64,000 nt of DNA, from NCBI GenBank assembly GCA_030512335.1, contig JAULSU010000003.1, positions 434,001 to 498,000 on the forward strand, in the 5' to 3' direction. The notes beneath the pieces were generated by a model. The model made no database searches. It was not told where the DNA came from and saw nothing but the letters and a program-made list of their open reading frames with translations. The position numbers were made by a program, and so were the translations under genes. Within the stretch, counting starts at the first letter, position 1. Every line of letters begins with the position of its first letter. Positions 20,463 to 31,484 of this stretch are shown piece by piece. The DNA is from Immersiella caudata. Its lineage: Eukaryota; Ascomycota; Sordariomycetes; Sordariales; Lasiosphaeriaceae.

Positions 20463-21794
20463 CGTCGGCGACGTCTCACGGTGTCGTGCGTCCCATTAGC
20501 ACCGTGGGGGTGAAGTTGCTGCATGGAGGAAGAGGGCACTGGAAAGTGGGAGTCGCGGGGGATAAGATCGAAGACTGTCAAGGTTGCATCGCGGCACAGC
20601 AGCTGCGCCACGCGTCGTTGGCGCCGGGGGGGGGGGGGCAATTGCTTGTGCAACCTCGACCGACAACTGACACTTGAAACTAAACCGGTTTGGCTGCCTG
20701 GAGCGGCTAATTTGGAAGCCGTTTGTGCCACTCGTATAAGCCACACGTTGTGGAACGTCAGTGACTGATGCGCAAGAATCGTCCATTTGCGGTAAAGAGT
20801 AGTGGATTGAAGGATTCACCGAGGGATGGTCCCCACGAATGGACCGATGTAGAAAATTGGAGCCCAAAGCAAAAACTCGCATGTAGTGGGCGTGGTGGGT
20901 AAAGTTTGCTGACAGTGCACGCGACGACGACAGCCGCACACAGACAAGATGGCGAGAAAGGGTCGCAATATATCAGTCGTGCTGTGCTAAAAATCAGTGG
21001 GGGTGCTCGAGAAGAGACTGCGTGGGGGAAAAGCTCCAGATTTGGGTCAAAATTGGTTGTGTCCTGTGGAAAACCGCGACGCTCGCAGAGACCTGCCACC
21101 TAGAGGGGCACCTTCCTCAAAACACAAACTAACAAACTGCCTAGCAGCTGCCCGTTTAGTTTCCCATTCAAGAATCGTCAGCAAGCGAGCGACGACCTGT
21201 TCGGATTGTTGCACCCATTGCTTCGCATCGCCTCCCCAACTCGAAGAAGATTGCCGCAGCAGCAAGCTGAGTGCTGGCCCGGTCAGCCATTCGATGCCCG
21301 CGGCCAGCTCTCGCGCCACCCCCAGCGGCACAAACTTCCGCCGTAGAGGTCCCTGCATCAGACGACCCATCCCAATCCCGTCGCAAGGAAACGAGCTCGC
21401 GACAAGCAACGACAAGCAGATACCAGCGATGCACAGTTCGCGTCGGAATTAGCTCGGAAGTTGGAGTCACGTCCCCACCTCACCCCGCCGCGCAGGAAAA
21501 CAGCGTCCGATCCCCCGGGTCCGGGTGCCAAGCTAAGGCCGGAAGAGGGATAGACACGTGCGCCAGTGACTCCGGCAGTTCACACCCCGAGCCCAGAAAT
21601 CGACCCGACTGGGCGTCTGGGGAACGGGCGGAGAATGATACCCATCTGCGCGTTGGCCTTAAATAGACGCCGGCGTCGATGGGCATCCCAAGAATCTGGG
21701 GTTTGTGGGATCGTCAGGTTGCATTGCTTTGTGTGTCCTGAGAATCTGACAGCAGAGTTGCCGATTGCCATTAGTTTCCGTCGCGACGTGCGAG
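20463..21794. other. Intergenic, divergent promoter region
   Basis: About 1.3 kb between the seven-helix gene (minus) and the sugar transporter (plus). It contains a 13-G run. Short frames on both strands lack motifs and were not accepted. Confidence 0.5.
20626..20638 (+). repeat. Poly-G tract (13 G)
   Basis: Uninterrupted G run in an intergenic region about 165 bp upstream of the seven-helix gene's start. Confidence 0.9.
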
Positions 21795-23390
21795 ATGGGG
21801 TTCAAGTATAGAGATTGGGTTAGCAAACCCTTTTTGACGTCCCTTTTTCTGGGGATCGGTGGGTTTCTTTATGGATAGTGAGACTTCCTGTTTGGTTTTG
21901 TGTCTGTTTTTAGTAGATGCTGACTTTGTGCAGTGACTCCGGCATCATCACGCCGAGTTTGGCGCTCTCGTCGTTCCTGACGTACTTTGGCCGGCCAGAC
22001 CCTGCCCTCCGAGGCTCGATCGTGTCCATGTACCAGGCCGGAGCATGGCTCGGAAGTGCTTCGGTTGGTATCACCAGTGATCGCCTTGGAAGACGCAAGG
22101 CCATTGCCTTTGGATGTATCTGGGGTGTCCTTGGCGGAGCTCTCATGGCTGGGGCTGCCCATGTTGCTATGCGTTAGTTCCACCCAAAATACCGATGTTC
22201 CATGATGAAACTAACTCTTAGCCATAGTCATTGTCGGCCGTTTGCTGGTTGGATATGCCGTCGGAACCATTACGGGCGTTGCTCCCGTCTTCGGCGCTGA
22301 GATCGCCAAGACCAACGAGCGCGCCAAGATCAATGCTGTCAACCAGATGATGGTCGCATGGGGCTTTTTCATTGCCCTCTGGACCGGAGTCGGCGAAAGT
22401 CGCTGGAAGAACCCCAACCAATGGAGATTGGGCTTTGCCATCCAGAGTTTCCCAGCCATCGTCCTTGGCCTCGGCGTTCTGTTCATTGGCGAGTCCCCAC
22501 GTTGGTTCCTCCTGAAGGGCCGTCACGAAGAGGCAAAGAAGGCGTTCGACAACTACCACTTCGACGGATCCAACCGGGAGTGGTGCGATTCCGAGTTCAA
22601 CACGATTCAAGTCAACATCGAGGAGGAGATGCGAGCTCAGCACAGTCTTTCGTGGGGAGATCTCCTAAGGACTCCCCCCTTCCGGAAACGTCTGTTCGTT
22701 GGTTCGTTCGTCTGGGCGGGCGCCATGCTCTCGGGCATCTCATTCGTTCAGTACTACCAGACCGCCATCTACGCTACCCTTCAGTTCGACGAGGACCGTC
22801 AGCTGCTTGTCAGCGGCCTCTACGGCTCGGTCGCCCCTGTGGCTTGCTTCCTCTCCCTCTTCTTCGTTGACCGCATTGGTCGCAAGACGATCTTGGTCAC
22901 CAGCTCATCGCTGCTGTCGATTTGCTACACCATCATCACCATCATCGCGGCCGTCTTCCCTGCTCGGCCTGGATTCCCGACCAACGAGGCTGCCCAGCGC
23001 GGCCTCATTGCCTGCATTTTCGCCGTCTCGGCCAACTACTCGGCTCTGCTTGGCCCCATGACGTGGATTATTCCCCCCGAGGTGTTCACCACCGAGCTCC
23101 GCGCCAAGGCCAACGCCGTGGTGCAGGTCATCCACTATTCCGTCAGCTTGGTCATCACCCAGTGCTCTCCAATTGCGCTCGCAGCCGTCGGATGGAAGTA
23201 CTACATCCTGTTCATCCTTACCAATGCCCTCTGCGCCATCGTCTTTGCCTTATTCTACCCCGAAACAAGAGGCAAGTCCCTGGAGCAGATTGACGAGATC
23301 TTCGGTGACGTCAAGTTCCACTCGGCGTCTTCTCAGGAGAAGGACGGCGTTCGGACTGTACATGTCTCCGATACCAAGGCTGATGTCTAA
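21795..23390 (+). CDS. MFS sugar transporter (sugar porter family)
   Basis: A 496-residue protein in three exons: 21795-21877, 21934-22172, 22222-23390. The first intron splits the conserved G-YDSG motif (TA|T codon). Sugar-porter hallmarks are all present: GGFLYGYDSGIIT in TM1, DRLGRRKAIAFG after TM2, GRLLVGYAVG, AEIAKTNERAKINAVNQ, GESPRWFLLKGR after TM6, DRIGRKT, GPMTWIIPPEVFTTELRAKA, and PETRGKSLEQIDEIF at the end. Twelve membrane helices are expected. It should carry sugars with protons across the plasma membrane, as in lactose/hexose permease-like fungal members. The specific sugar is not predictable. It appears intact, with a short cytoplasmic tail. No catabolic sugar enzyme is adjacent, though a CE3-like esterase lies 1.6 kb downstream. 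Confidence 0.92.
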
Positions 23391-24987
23391 ATGGTGACAT
23401 GGTGTTGACGAGTTGAGGAAGGTGGAGAAGAAAACCCGGAATACTTGCCTGAATAATGCGTGGAGACGGAAAGATAATGATCATGATACCAGGAGGATAG
23501 TCACGTAGAGAGTAGGCTTCAAGTACTAGCTTGATACTAATTAAACCTTTGCCAGCGAGCCGTGCTAGCTGCTGGCCTGGCTCGTCATACCTCACCACCG
23601 TCTCATCGCCTCTCGGATCCAGCTCGCGCCGACTTCCTGCCGACCGTCCCCAGCCTGCTTGAGATCGGTTACACCAGCTGACTCGACACCACCACGCCTA
23701 ACAATATCCGCATTGACTGCCCCTTTTCTTGATTGGTGCGCATGAAAATAATACTTGTTTTCATTTATATTTTCCCCTTTGCGATCTTACGCACATACGT
23801 ACCTCATTATCAGCCAATCGGCTTTATTCCACTTGTGCGGGCGAGTTCGGTATTGGGGGAGATGCATCGGCCACGGGTAGAAACAGTAAGGATGGGGAAG
23901 ATGACCAGGCACACCCAATGCTTTTCGGTCGTGACTAGGGTGCATGTTTAGTTGTTTTGCTGATTATAGCCCTTATGTTTTAGGCCGTAGATTTGGGCTC
24001 TGGCGTCTGCTTTGTGCTGGATGATGTTTGTTTCGGCCACAATACTATTGTGGTCATGGGGTAGAAAGAACAGTGAGCAGTGGTTGGACGCGACTTCATA
24101 CCCCTCCGGATGGACTATAGTCGTCAACTTCTTGTTTAGGAACTGAGCTGGCTTGGGCTGTCCGTTCACCCGGATAGAGTTTGGCCGTCAGGAAGGGTGG
24201 CAATGGGTGGGATAGGGAGGGGCTCTCCGGGGCGATGTAACGTGAATAGTGTCGAATGTCGGACACTACTAGCATTTCTTGTGATTTGGCGAGTGAGGGT
24301 TGGGTCTAAGATGAGTTGGACAGGAGTGATGGCATCGGCTGGGGAAGTCATGTATGATGCGAGTACGGGGAAGCGAATGCGGAGTGTGACGCGTTAGGCG
24401 ATGTTGAGCGCAGGTTGGCCGCGCAATCTACAAGTATTGAGCTAGTAGGAAGTCATCATTCCCAAAAAGGGGGTCCGGTAGGACTTAAATCGCCGCCCGA
24501 CAAGCAATCTATCGGAGGACGGCGGGGACGGGGATCCCCTCGATCCACTTGGGCCCAACTAGAAGTTTTGTCTGACGGGTGTCAAGAGTTCCTCTGCCCC
24601 GGTACGGATCCCAAAAGACGTCCGACGGGTTCGGGTGTCGGCAGGGATCGGGTGGAGTGCAGGGGGATATTACCCGGATCAGGTCGCAACGGCGCTGGCT
24701 GGCCGTCTCCAGCATTTTTTACACTTGTTTATTCAACCGTGGACAAAGGGCTTGGTACCCACTCGGCTAAGACGGTTGATGTCTGTAGAATAATGTTCAT
24801 CTGCACTGTCGTAGGCCCGACCTGGATTGCTTCCAAATTCGGGCGCGGAGGTTTGGGGGGGGGGGGGGGGGGGGAATGGCGTCCATCGCCGAGTTTAAAA
24901 TCTGGGCCATGTTCCTCGAATTTCTCCGGCTGGGTGTAGTTCCTTCACGATTAGACTTTCTACTGGCACCTAGGAGCAGTTTTGAAA
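23391..24987. other. Intergenic, no supported gene
   Basis: About 1.6 kb. On the minus strand two short abutting frames (24351-24166 and 24169-23948) look faintly protein-like (HSTLFTLHRPGEPLPIP; KKLTTIVHPEGYEVASNHC), as if from one broken gene, but no family is recognised. A 20-G run sits at 24855-24874. Confidence 0.4.
24855..24874 (+). repeat. Poly-G tract (20 G)
   Basis: Uninterrupted G run about 115 bp before the ATG of the secreted esterase gene, so it probably lies in its promoter or 5' leader. Confidence 0.9.
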
Positions 24988-25737
24988 ATGGTCGCCCTCG
25001 GTTTCTTCCTCAGCGCCCTCGTGGCCACGGGCGCCGTCGCGCAAAACACCACGCTCAAGTACATGCCGTTTGGAGATTCCATCACCGAGATCATCTGCTG
25101 GCGCTCCAAGCTCTGGAACAAGCTGCAGACGACCGAGTGGGCGTCGGTTGACTTTGTCGGGTCCGGCCGCGGCGAGAACAACTGCAGGGACACCCGCTAC
25201 GACCGCGACAACGAGGGCCACTCTGGTTTCCTGGCCATCAACATTGCCAACCAGAGGCAGCTGGTCGGCTGGCTGCAGAGGAACCCGGCCGATGTCATCA
25301 CGATGCATCTTGGCACCAACGATATCGTCCAGCAGAACAAGGCCGTCGCCGACATCATTGCTGCTTTCACCACGCTTGTGAAGCAGATGCGCGATCATAA
25401 CCCCAAGATCAAGATTGTGGTAAGTATTCAATTCCTCTTTCAAAGCACGTACATGTGTCTGACGTACTAGGTCGCCCAAATCATCCCCCTCGGCCTCGGC
25501 AACTTCAACGCCAAGGTCCAGGAACTCAACCGCGCCATCCCCGGCTGGGCTGCCCAGCAAAACAGCACCGAGTCTCCCATCTGGGTGGTCGATCAGTTCA
25601 CCGGATTCAGCGGCAGCGGCGACAACCGTGATGGCGTGCACCCCAACGACGCTGGCGACACCAAGATGCTGAACGTCTGGTATCCCGCCTTGATCAAGGC
25701 TTTTGAGGCCGCCAAGGCTGAGAAGGCGAGGGCTTAA
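24988..25737 (+). CDS. Secreted SGNH-hydrolase esterase (CE3-like)
   Basis: A 232-residue protein in two exons: 24988-25419 and 25471-25737 (GTAAGT donor, TAG acceptor). Signal peptide residues 1-19 (ending GAVAQ). The SGNH blocks are clear: block I FGDSITE (Ser31 nucleophile), block II glycine in GHSGF (Gly80), block III HLGTNDI (Asn111), and block V DGVHPND (Asp198/His201). Size and motifs fit fungal carbohydrate esterase family 3, whose characterised members remove acetyl groups from xylan. The exact substrate is inferred. The ATG at 24988 was chosen because it begins the signal peptide. It appears intact and probably acts on plant cell-wall polymers outside the cell. Confidence 0.87.
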
Positions 25738-26289
25738 ACACGGTTTAGGGTCTGGTATGTAAATAGCTGTGTGAAAAAGGTGCAGAATATATCTCTTGTT
25801 GATCCGTCAATGTGGAGCCCCTGACCCCTTACTCTTGTTCAAGGCACACTACTTATGAGTAGACCACATCCATCGACTAACCATAACCACATCAAGCGCT
25901 CCCCGACGTCGCACGCGGTCTAAATGATGCCTCGCGATAATTGCCCAGTGTGCACCGGTGTACTGTGATGGCGTCATTTGGGGTTACCAAGAGAGGTCCT
26001 CAACCAACATCAAGCAAACTTGGAAATGTGCCACTGCTCGGCGCGTAGACGACATGGACCGTTGGATCCCTGTGATACCACATCAATTCCCCCGAGGCGA
26101 AATTTGCAACTCGTTGTAAATAACATTGGTTGACGATTGGTATTCCTTCATTTACCCAGCCGTCTAATGGGCGCTGTGCCGCACCGCAGCCACCAACCGT
26201 GCATTTTGAGTCTGCGCCCCTGAGTGCTTGAGGCACATCGAGAGTTTCTTTAAATGGAGGCGGTTCAGTTGGAGGCCTTCGTCGTTGTA
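25738..26289. other. Intergenic, no supported gene
   Basis: A minus-strand frame (26407-26000) reads protein-like in its second half (CGAAQRPLDGWVNEGIPIVNQ) but lacks an ATG start, signal peptide or recognised family. Confidence 0.4.
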
Positions 26290-26296
26290 TGTATAA
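26290..26296 (+). promoter_or_regulatory. Candidate TATA box
   Basis: TATAAAG lies 135 bp before the ATG of the small secreted protein gene at 26425, a spacing seen for strongly regulated fungal genes. Confidence 0.4.
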
Positions 26297-26424
26297 AGGA
26301 GGGGAATCGTCAGTTGGAAAGTCCCAACTTCTAAGTGAAACTTTGACCAGGTTGCCCGCTCGAATTCCTCGAAGAACACGCACTTCGGCTTCATCTATAA
26401 CTTGCAAAGTCTTCCTCTCATAAC

Positions 26425-26940
26425 ATGAAGTTCCTCTCCATCATTACCGTCCAGGGCCTGGCCCTCCCCATCCTGGCAGCCGCCCTCCCAGGAGCAGCAC
26501 CCAACGCCAGCCCAGTGCATCTCACTGCACGAGCGACATGTGCCCTTCACACGCAGTGGGAGCCATCGTGGCGCGACGGGGGCTACGACCGCTACCGAGT
26601 GCGTGCCTGGGCCGAAGGCTACAGCGACGCTGCGGGTTGGCATGGCACTAGAATCATGCTGGAGAAGTGGTGCCAGTCATTCAGGAGTATGTCCCTTGGT
26701 CTTTACCTACCAATATTGATTTAAAATTGATGGAAAAAAAAATCAGACGTGGCAGGCCATTACGGAGCGGGGCTCGAGAACCCCCAGTGCTGGCTGGAGA
26801 ACGACAACCTGGCGTATGCTGACATCAGCACGTTCATTGGGTCTCATGGACACGATCTCTACAAGGGGATGCATCAGGAGACGGTGAACCAGTGGAGGGA
26901 TTGGTCAAAGTATACGTGCGATGTTGACTCGAGGCACTGA
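26425..26940 (+). CDS. Small secreted cysteine-containing protein (effector-like)
   Basis: A 151-residue protein in two exons: 26425-26686 and 26747-26940. The GTATGT donor and the AATCAG acceptor keep frame (A|AC = Asn). Signal peptide residues 1-20 (MKFLSIITVQGLALPILAAA) are followed by an Ala/Pro-rich stretch and then a compact domain from about residue 38. The domain has four cysteines (ATCAL, KWCQS, PQCWL, YTCDV), enough for two disulfides, and is rich in Trp/Tyr/His. No family is recognised. Small size, secretion, paired cysteines and a TATA box fit an effector- or toxin-like secreted protein, but that is only a class resemblance. Confidence 0.7.
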
Positions 26941-27105
26941 GATAATGCCTTTCTGGTCACTGTCATGAACACTCCATGCAAGACCCCGGGTATCCGCTCA
27001 GATACTTCCTAGTAGTCGCATCCGAGAAAAATGATCTACTAAATATCTCCCAAGTGACTTCAGTTAATCCCTGAGCACATCTTAGCTCGGCTACCAAAGT
27101 GAAGA

Positions 27106-29737
27106 CTAAACGACAGACAGAGTCTGTGTCACAGCCCGCTCGATCAAGTCTTCCACTCTGACGGCAGGGTTTGGTCTCAAAGCTTCCATAGTACCGGCCG
27201 AGCTCTCCCAAACAGACCAAGACCCAACCCGCTCATACATGGCAGGCCGACGCTTCGACTCCCTGAGAACCAGAAACGTCGACGACACCGAAACGTCATG
27301 CTCATCAGCCCCTGGAATAGACGACATATCTGGCCGCTTATTCCACAACACGCAGACTACAGGTGCTTTGTCCCCCAGTATGTCAAAATCAGCAGGAGAA
27401 TCCGGAACAAAGTGTGTGCTCTGCCCCGAGACCTCGTCCACAATCCAAAACTTGAGCCTTTCATTGTCCGCACCCGGGCTCATCCGCATTTCCCACTCGA
27501 CGGTTGCGTTAACGGTCATCCCTCGAATCGTCAAGGCTCCATCCCCGACCGCTCCTGTACCGTCCAAGCCAAGCGGCATTGCCTCTACGCTCACCACCTC
27601 GCCAACGAGATCATACGGCGGCGCCTGCAGACCCGCCTTATTCCGATCACTCAACGTTGACCCCGAATACACCCTCTCCTTCACTGAGGCCCACGACCAC
27701 GTCGGCGCAACGTAAGCTTTATCCCTGTTGCTCGACGGACTGGGGTGATCAACAACACCCCACAGCAACTGCTCGGCAAACTTCGTCTCCCATAAGCCAG
27801 CATAATACCTCCCCATCTCGTACCTCGCAAACCTCTTCGCCAACCCAGACAATGCAGGCAGCCGATCCGACTGATACGTCAAAGTCCTCGCCGTATACTG
27901 AAACACCAACAGCTTCCACATGTCCATCACAACCCGCACGTCTCCTTTAAGCGACGCCTCCAACTCCATCTTCAACAACCTCGTCCTCGCATCCGCCCAA
28001 TCCCTCCGTGATGTTGGCAACAAATTCCTCCCGACCCTTCCACACTGACAATCAGTCCCCGTCTTACATTCCCAAACCAACTCCCCCGCGGTATAATGCA
28101 CGATCCTCGTCGACAATAGCCGCTCCTGCAACGCCCACCCGCGACTGGCCAGCGGAAAAGGCGGATCGCTCTGATAGCTATCCGCTCCAAACTCCGCATG
28201 CTGCAGCGTAGGTCGGACCAGCAGCTTGTAACTTGAACTCCCACTGCCCGACGGTTGAACCCCCTGCCGCACCCTCGGCTCAAACCTCTCCACCCCAATA
28301 GTCCTCCCCCCCTCATTCCTCTTCACCTTTACCTCCTCCCCCGTACCCCTCCTCCGCGCATGCACCTCCTCCCTAAACTTATCATCCATGCCATCGATGC
28401 GATTCACAAAACTCATGTCCACCCTCCTAACCGGAACAACCTGCGCTCCCCCAGGTCCTCTCGGCGCAGACGTGACAATCCTCCTATCAAACGGCACGAC
28501 GCTGGTTTCCCACGACTTGCTTCCCGCTAACTTATCCGTCTCCCGAAAACATCCGCGCAGGGAGTCGACAGCGTCGCTGACTGCTATTGTGAGGATGGCA
28601 TTCTCATAAATCTCCGCCATCATCGCAGATTCCCGCTCCCAGTCCGTCGCGTCGTCTTGGATGATGCACAGCGAGTCGATCCAGACGTATTCGTAGCCTA
28701 ATCGGCGCGTGATTTGGATTGCGTCGCGGAAGGATTTGGGGAGTTTGCAGAGGGGGATGGAGGTTTGGCGCTGGGGGAGGGTGGATTTTGTGGTGGTGGG
28801 GAGGAGGCCGGGGCCCCAGCAGTGGGAGAGGGCGAGGTAGGGGGTTGGTTTTGTTGGGGTGGTGAGGGTGGGGTTTTGGTTCTGGGGGTGTTAGTGAGGG
28901 TAAGATGGGCGAAAGGGGGGGGGGGGGAGGGGGGAGCCTTACGGGCTTTCCGATGTGGAGGAGACGAGTTGGGATGGGAGGGTCTGTGGCGGGTGCGCAG
29001 GCCGGATGGGAGGAAAGGCAAGTCTTGAGCCAGTTTTTGAGGGTGGAAAAGGAGGTGTGGGAGGAGGTCGACTCGGAGGGTTTGGCGGTGGGAAAGGCGA
29101 GACATGGAGTCATGCCAGCAGACGCCGGATCAAGGAGAAGATCAAGCTCGTAGTGTTGTTGTCCGGCGGGATCAGGCTTGAAGACGAGGTGGCCGTCGTA
29201 ACTCACTTTGATCTGCGAGGTGGGCTGCCAGCGGACGTTGACGCCGGCTGTGGTGAGACTGGTGTAAATGAGGGTGCATGTTCGACAGGAGCGCAGAACT
29301 GCTTTGCTTAAATCCGGGATGGTCGTTTCGATGGCCCATGAAGTCAGCGACCCGGGTTCTGGAACCTCAACTCCATCGCGAGCACCAGTGTCTGCTGCCG
29401 TGCACGTGTCCGGGGAACATTGCCAGTGAAGCGGCAGACATAGACACGGGCCCGTGGCGATCGGCGGCAATGGCACGCTTGGAATTGTGGGGAGAGCTGG
29501 CACTGGGTGCCGGGTACCCGGGATACCCGGGTGGAAAGGGAGTTGGTGACGATTCGGGAACGCCATTGTCGACTTTTGGTGAGTCAACTTTCTGAGACGA
29601 GTTGGAGTTGATGGAATTCGTCTCTTGGGGTAAAAGCGGACAGTCTTTGCCCCGCCTGCATGACCACTGATATCGAAGTATTCACTCTCGGGCTCAGCCG
29701 CTTTGGCCGATGCAACGTCATCCCCAACTGGCCTCAT
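27106..29737 (-). CDS. HET-domain protein, long form
   Basis: An 856-residue protein in two exons: 29737-28943 and 28881-27106, separated by a 61-bp intron that holds a 13-C run on the coding strand. The N-terminal 265 residues include a Cys-containing region (CLCLPLHWQCSPDTC; LRSCRTCTLIYTSL). The HET core starts after the junction: PYLALSHCWGPG, LCKLPKSFRDAIQITRRLGY, EYVWIDSLCIIQDDATDW, ESAMMAEIYENAILTIA, then SRGWALQERLLSTRIVHYT and GELVWEC. The C-terminus has YVAPTWSWASVKERV, typical of this subclass. The start could instead be the ATG at 29566 (MAFPNRH). It is cytoplasmic and a likely trigger of non-self cell death. C/G asymmetry flips at about 28650. Confidence 0.88.
28915..28934 (+). 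repeat. Interrupted poly-G tract inside HET intron
   Basis: Thirteen G, one A, six G on the plus strand, giving a C-rich polypyrimidine run directly after the donor (GTAAGG) of the HET gene's only intron. Confidence 0.85.
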
Positions 29738-30388
29738 GACCCATCTGTTTCATGCGGCGGATCTGGGCACACCAAATTTCCTTTTTCATTCGCAATCCTG
29801 AGCTGGGGTGAACTGGGGTGAGCTGTGGCTAATTTGTCCTAAGCTCCCCTTGATTCTTCCCTGTGCAGGGGTGACGCCGTGCACCACCGCCGCACAGCCT
29901 CAGAGGCCCCTTTTCAGTCCCCCGGCTAAACTTCCTTATTGATGGAATGCAGACGATGTGTACTCTATAAGGATAGCTCTCAGGCAATAATTCCAATCAC
30001 GACGTATATACCGACTTACCAGACATAGGGAAATAACCAAGTTGGCAATCTTAGTGCAAGCTCAACAGGAAAGTCGCAGTTCAGACATCGGCGAAATCTC
30101 ACATTCCGTTACTTCGTCGAAACCAAGATCAAGGGTGCAGCCGTTCTGATATGGGTAATGGTAGAGTGAAGTTCGAGAGCTGAGGGTGGCGTCGGGTATC
30201 GGTACAGCTTCTAAGCTAATAATTATATTCTATGCTGGTATCCCGCACCATGTACCAGGATATGCCCACGGTCACCATTTTGGGCCGTAATTTTCAAGCT
30301 TACCAGGATTTGGGCTTCTCATTTGGCTTATAAGTATATAACCGTGTTGGTTGGCTTTTTCGGCGAGGGACTCTAGATCATCAGTAAA
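29738..30388. other. Intergenic, AT-richer, no supported gene
   Basis: About 650 bp between the HET gene start and the ankyrin remnant. It contains short direct repeats of CTGGGGTGA near 29810 but no coding signal. Confidence 0.5.
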
Positions 30389-30780
30389 CTACTGCCGTCC
30401 TGGTTCCAAGTGAATGGGGACCTGATTGCGGACATAGACTTCAGCGCCACAGGCTAATAGGGCCTGAATCGCCTCCACACATGATGATTCCACTGCCCGA
30501 TGCAGCGGCATACCATGCGGGATAAGGAAAGGGTAATGAACCATTCGGATGCGTTGGCTCCATGGGGTGTCTATCGGGGCGCCGTGGTCAACTAGCAGCT
30601 TTGTAACGGTTGGGATACCATGAAGTTGGAATACAAAGAGCCAACGCAAACAAGCCGGGCTAGAGGGACGTGGTCGGATAGAAGGATCCACTCCTCGAGA
30701 CAAGAGTAGCTGGACCACATCGGTCGCACCGCAAAGGCACGCGTGATACAGCCCTGACTCGCCTTGGTTGTTCAGCTCAT
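30389..30780 (-). pseudogene. Ankyrin-repeat gene fragment
   Basis: On the minus strand an open frame from about 30780 to 30389 encodes roughly three ankyrin repeats: ESGLYHACLCGATDVVQLLLSRGVDPS, then a degenerate middle copy ending KLLVDHGAPIDTP, then GMPLHRAVESSCVEAIQALLACGAEVYV (each read in parts). The frame is closed upstream by a TGA near 30790 and has no usable start. The neighbour upstream on the same strand ends only about 30 bp away. This is most likely the tail of a larger ankyrin protein that has been truncated, or an exon fused by rearrangement. A spliced link to the upstream gene cannot be excluded. Confidence 0.6.
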
Positions 30781-30809
30781 TTACGTTGTCTCGACTTCAT
30801 GCGGCAGCC

Positions 30810-31484
30810 TCAAGCCGCATCATAAATGTTATTATCAGCTATGTCTTTTTTTTTAAAAAAAATCAAAAATCCAAGAAGGCCCATGGCGGCGGCTTCATTG
30901 TGCTCTCCAAGGATACCAGCAATAACCAACCGGCCCAACTTCCCCAAGCAGGCGTCCCCAGCCCTGACCAGCCATCCCAATTCCTCATCGTCAATCGCTG
31001 GGAATTGACCCCTTCTTGCCACCCCTGCCAACAGCCACTTAAAGTCCGCAATATCACCATGCCCCCCACGATCGACAACCGTTGCGGCTCTCAACAACAA
31101 CAAATCCGACATGGACGCGACAGAACCATTGTGAAATGGCTCTGCTACGTGGATCCGCTCAATGCAACCACTCCCGAGCTCGATGATGTTAACTCGGAAG
31201 CGGAAACCTTGCGGCGCGTCGAACGCGATCTTGCCGTCGGATTCGATGGAAAAGTCAAGAGCGCCGATCGACGCTCCCTCCCAGATGTCGATTAGCGCGC
31301 TGGGAGGCGCCACAACATCAATGTCCTCGGTCTTGAGGATCGAGGAGTGGGCAATGCTTGCAGCACCGCCAACTAGTACTAGCTGGCGGCGGAGCTCCGG
31401 TCGGACTAGGCGGGTGATCGAGCGGAAGCACTCTAGGAGTGCCTCACGCTGTGGTGCGGGAATGATGGTATTGGGCTTCGGCAT
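30810..31484 (-). CDS. Nucleotidyltransferase-like protein
   Basis: A 224-residue protein. The core motif QLVLVGGAASIAHSS followed by KTEDIDVVAP matches the GG...DxD signature of the polymerase-beta/MNT nucleotidyltransferase fold seen in a family of uncharacterised fungal proteins. The rest is helical (MSDLLLLRAATVVDRGGHGDIAD; DEELGWLVRAGDAC, in parts). The last residues (LIFFKKKDIADNN) come from a T9/A8 homopolymer pair and do not look conserved, so the true end may be disrupted. The start at 31484 (MPKPNTII) was chosen for context; an ATG at 31583 is an alternative. Catalytic activity is unproven. Confidence 0.6.
   Translation of the reverse strand: MPKPNTIIPAPQREALLECFRSITRLVRPELRRQLVLVGGAASIAHSSILKTEDIDVVAPPSALIDIWEGASIGALDFSIESDGKIAFDAPQGFRFRVNIIELGSGCIERIHVAEPFHNGSVASMSDLLLLRAATVVDRGGHGDIADFKWLLAGVARRGQFPAIDDEELGWLVRAGDACLGKLGRLVIAGILGEHNEAAAMGLLGFLIFFKKKDIADNNIYDAA

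Noticed and set aside
23948..24351. Two abutting minus-strand ORFs that could form one broken gene
   Set aside because: Joining them needs an intron of about 30 bp or a frameshift, and no domain supports it.
26000..26407. Minus-strand ORF next to the small secreted protein
   Set aside because: Begins at a non-ATG codon, lacks a signal peptide and matches no family; may be chance.
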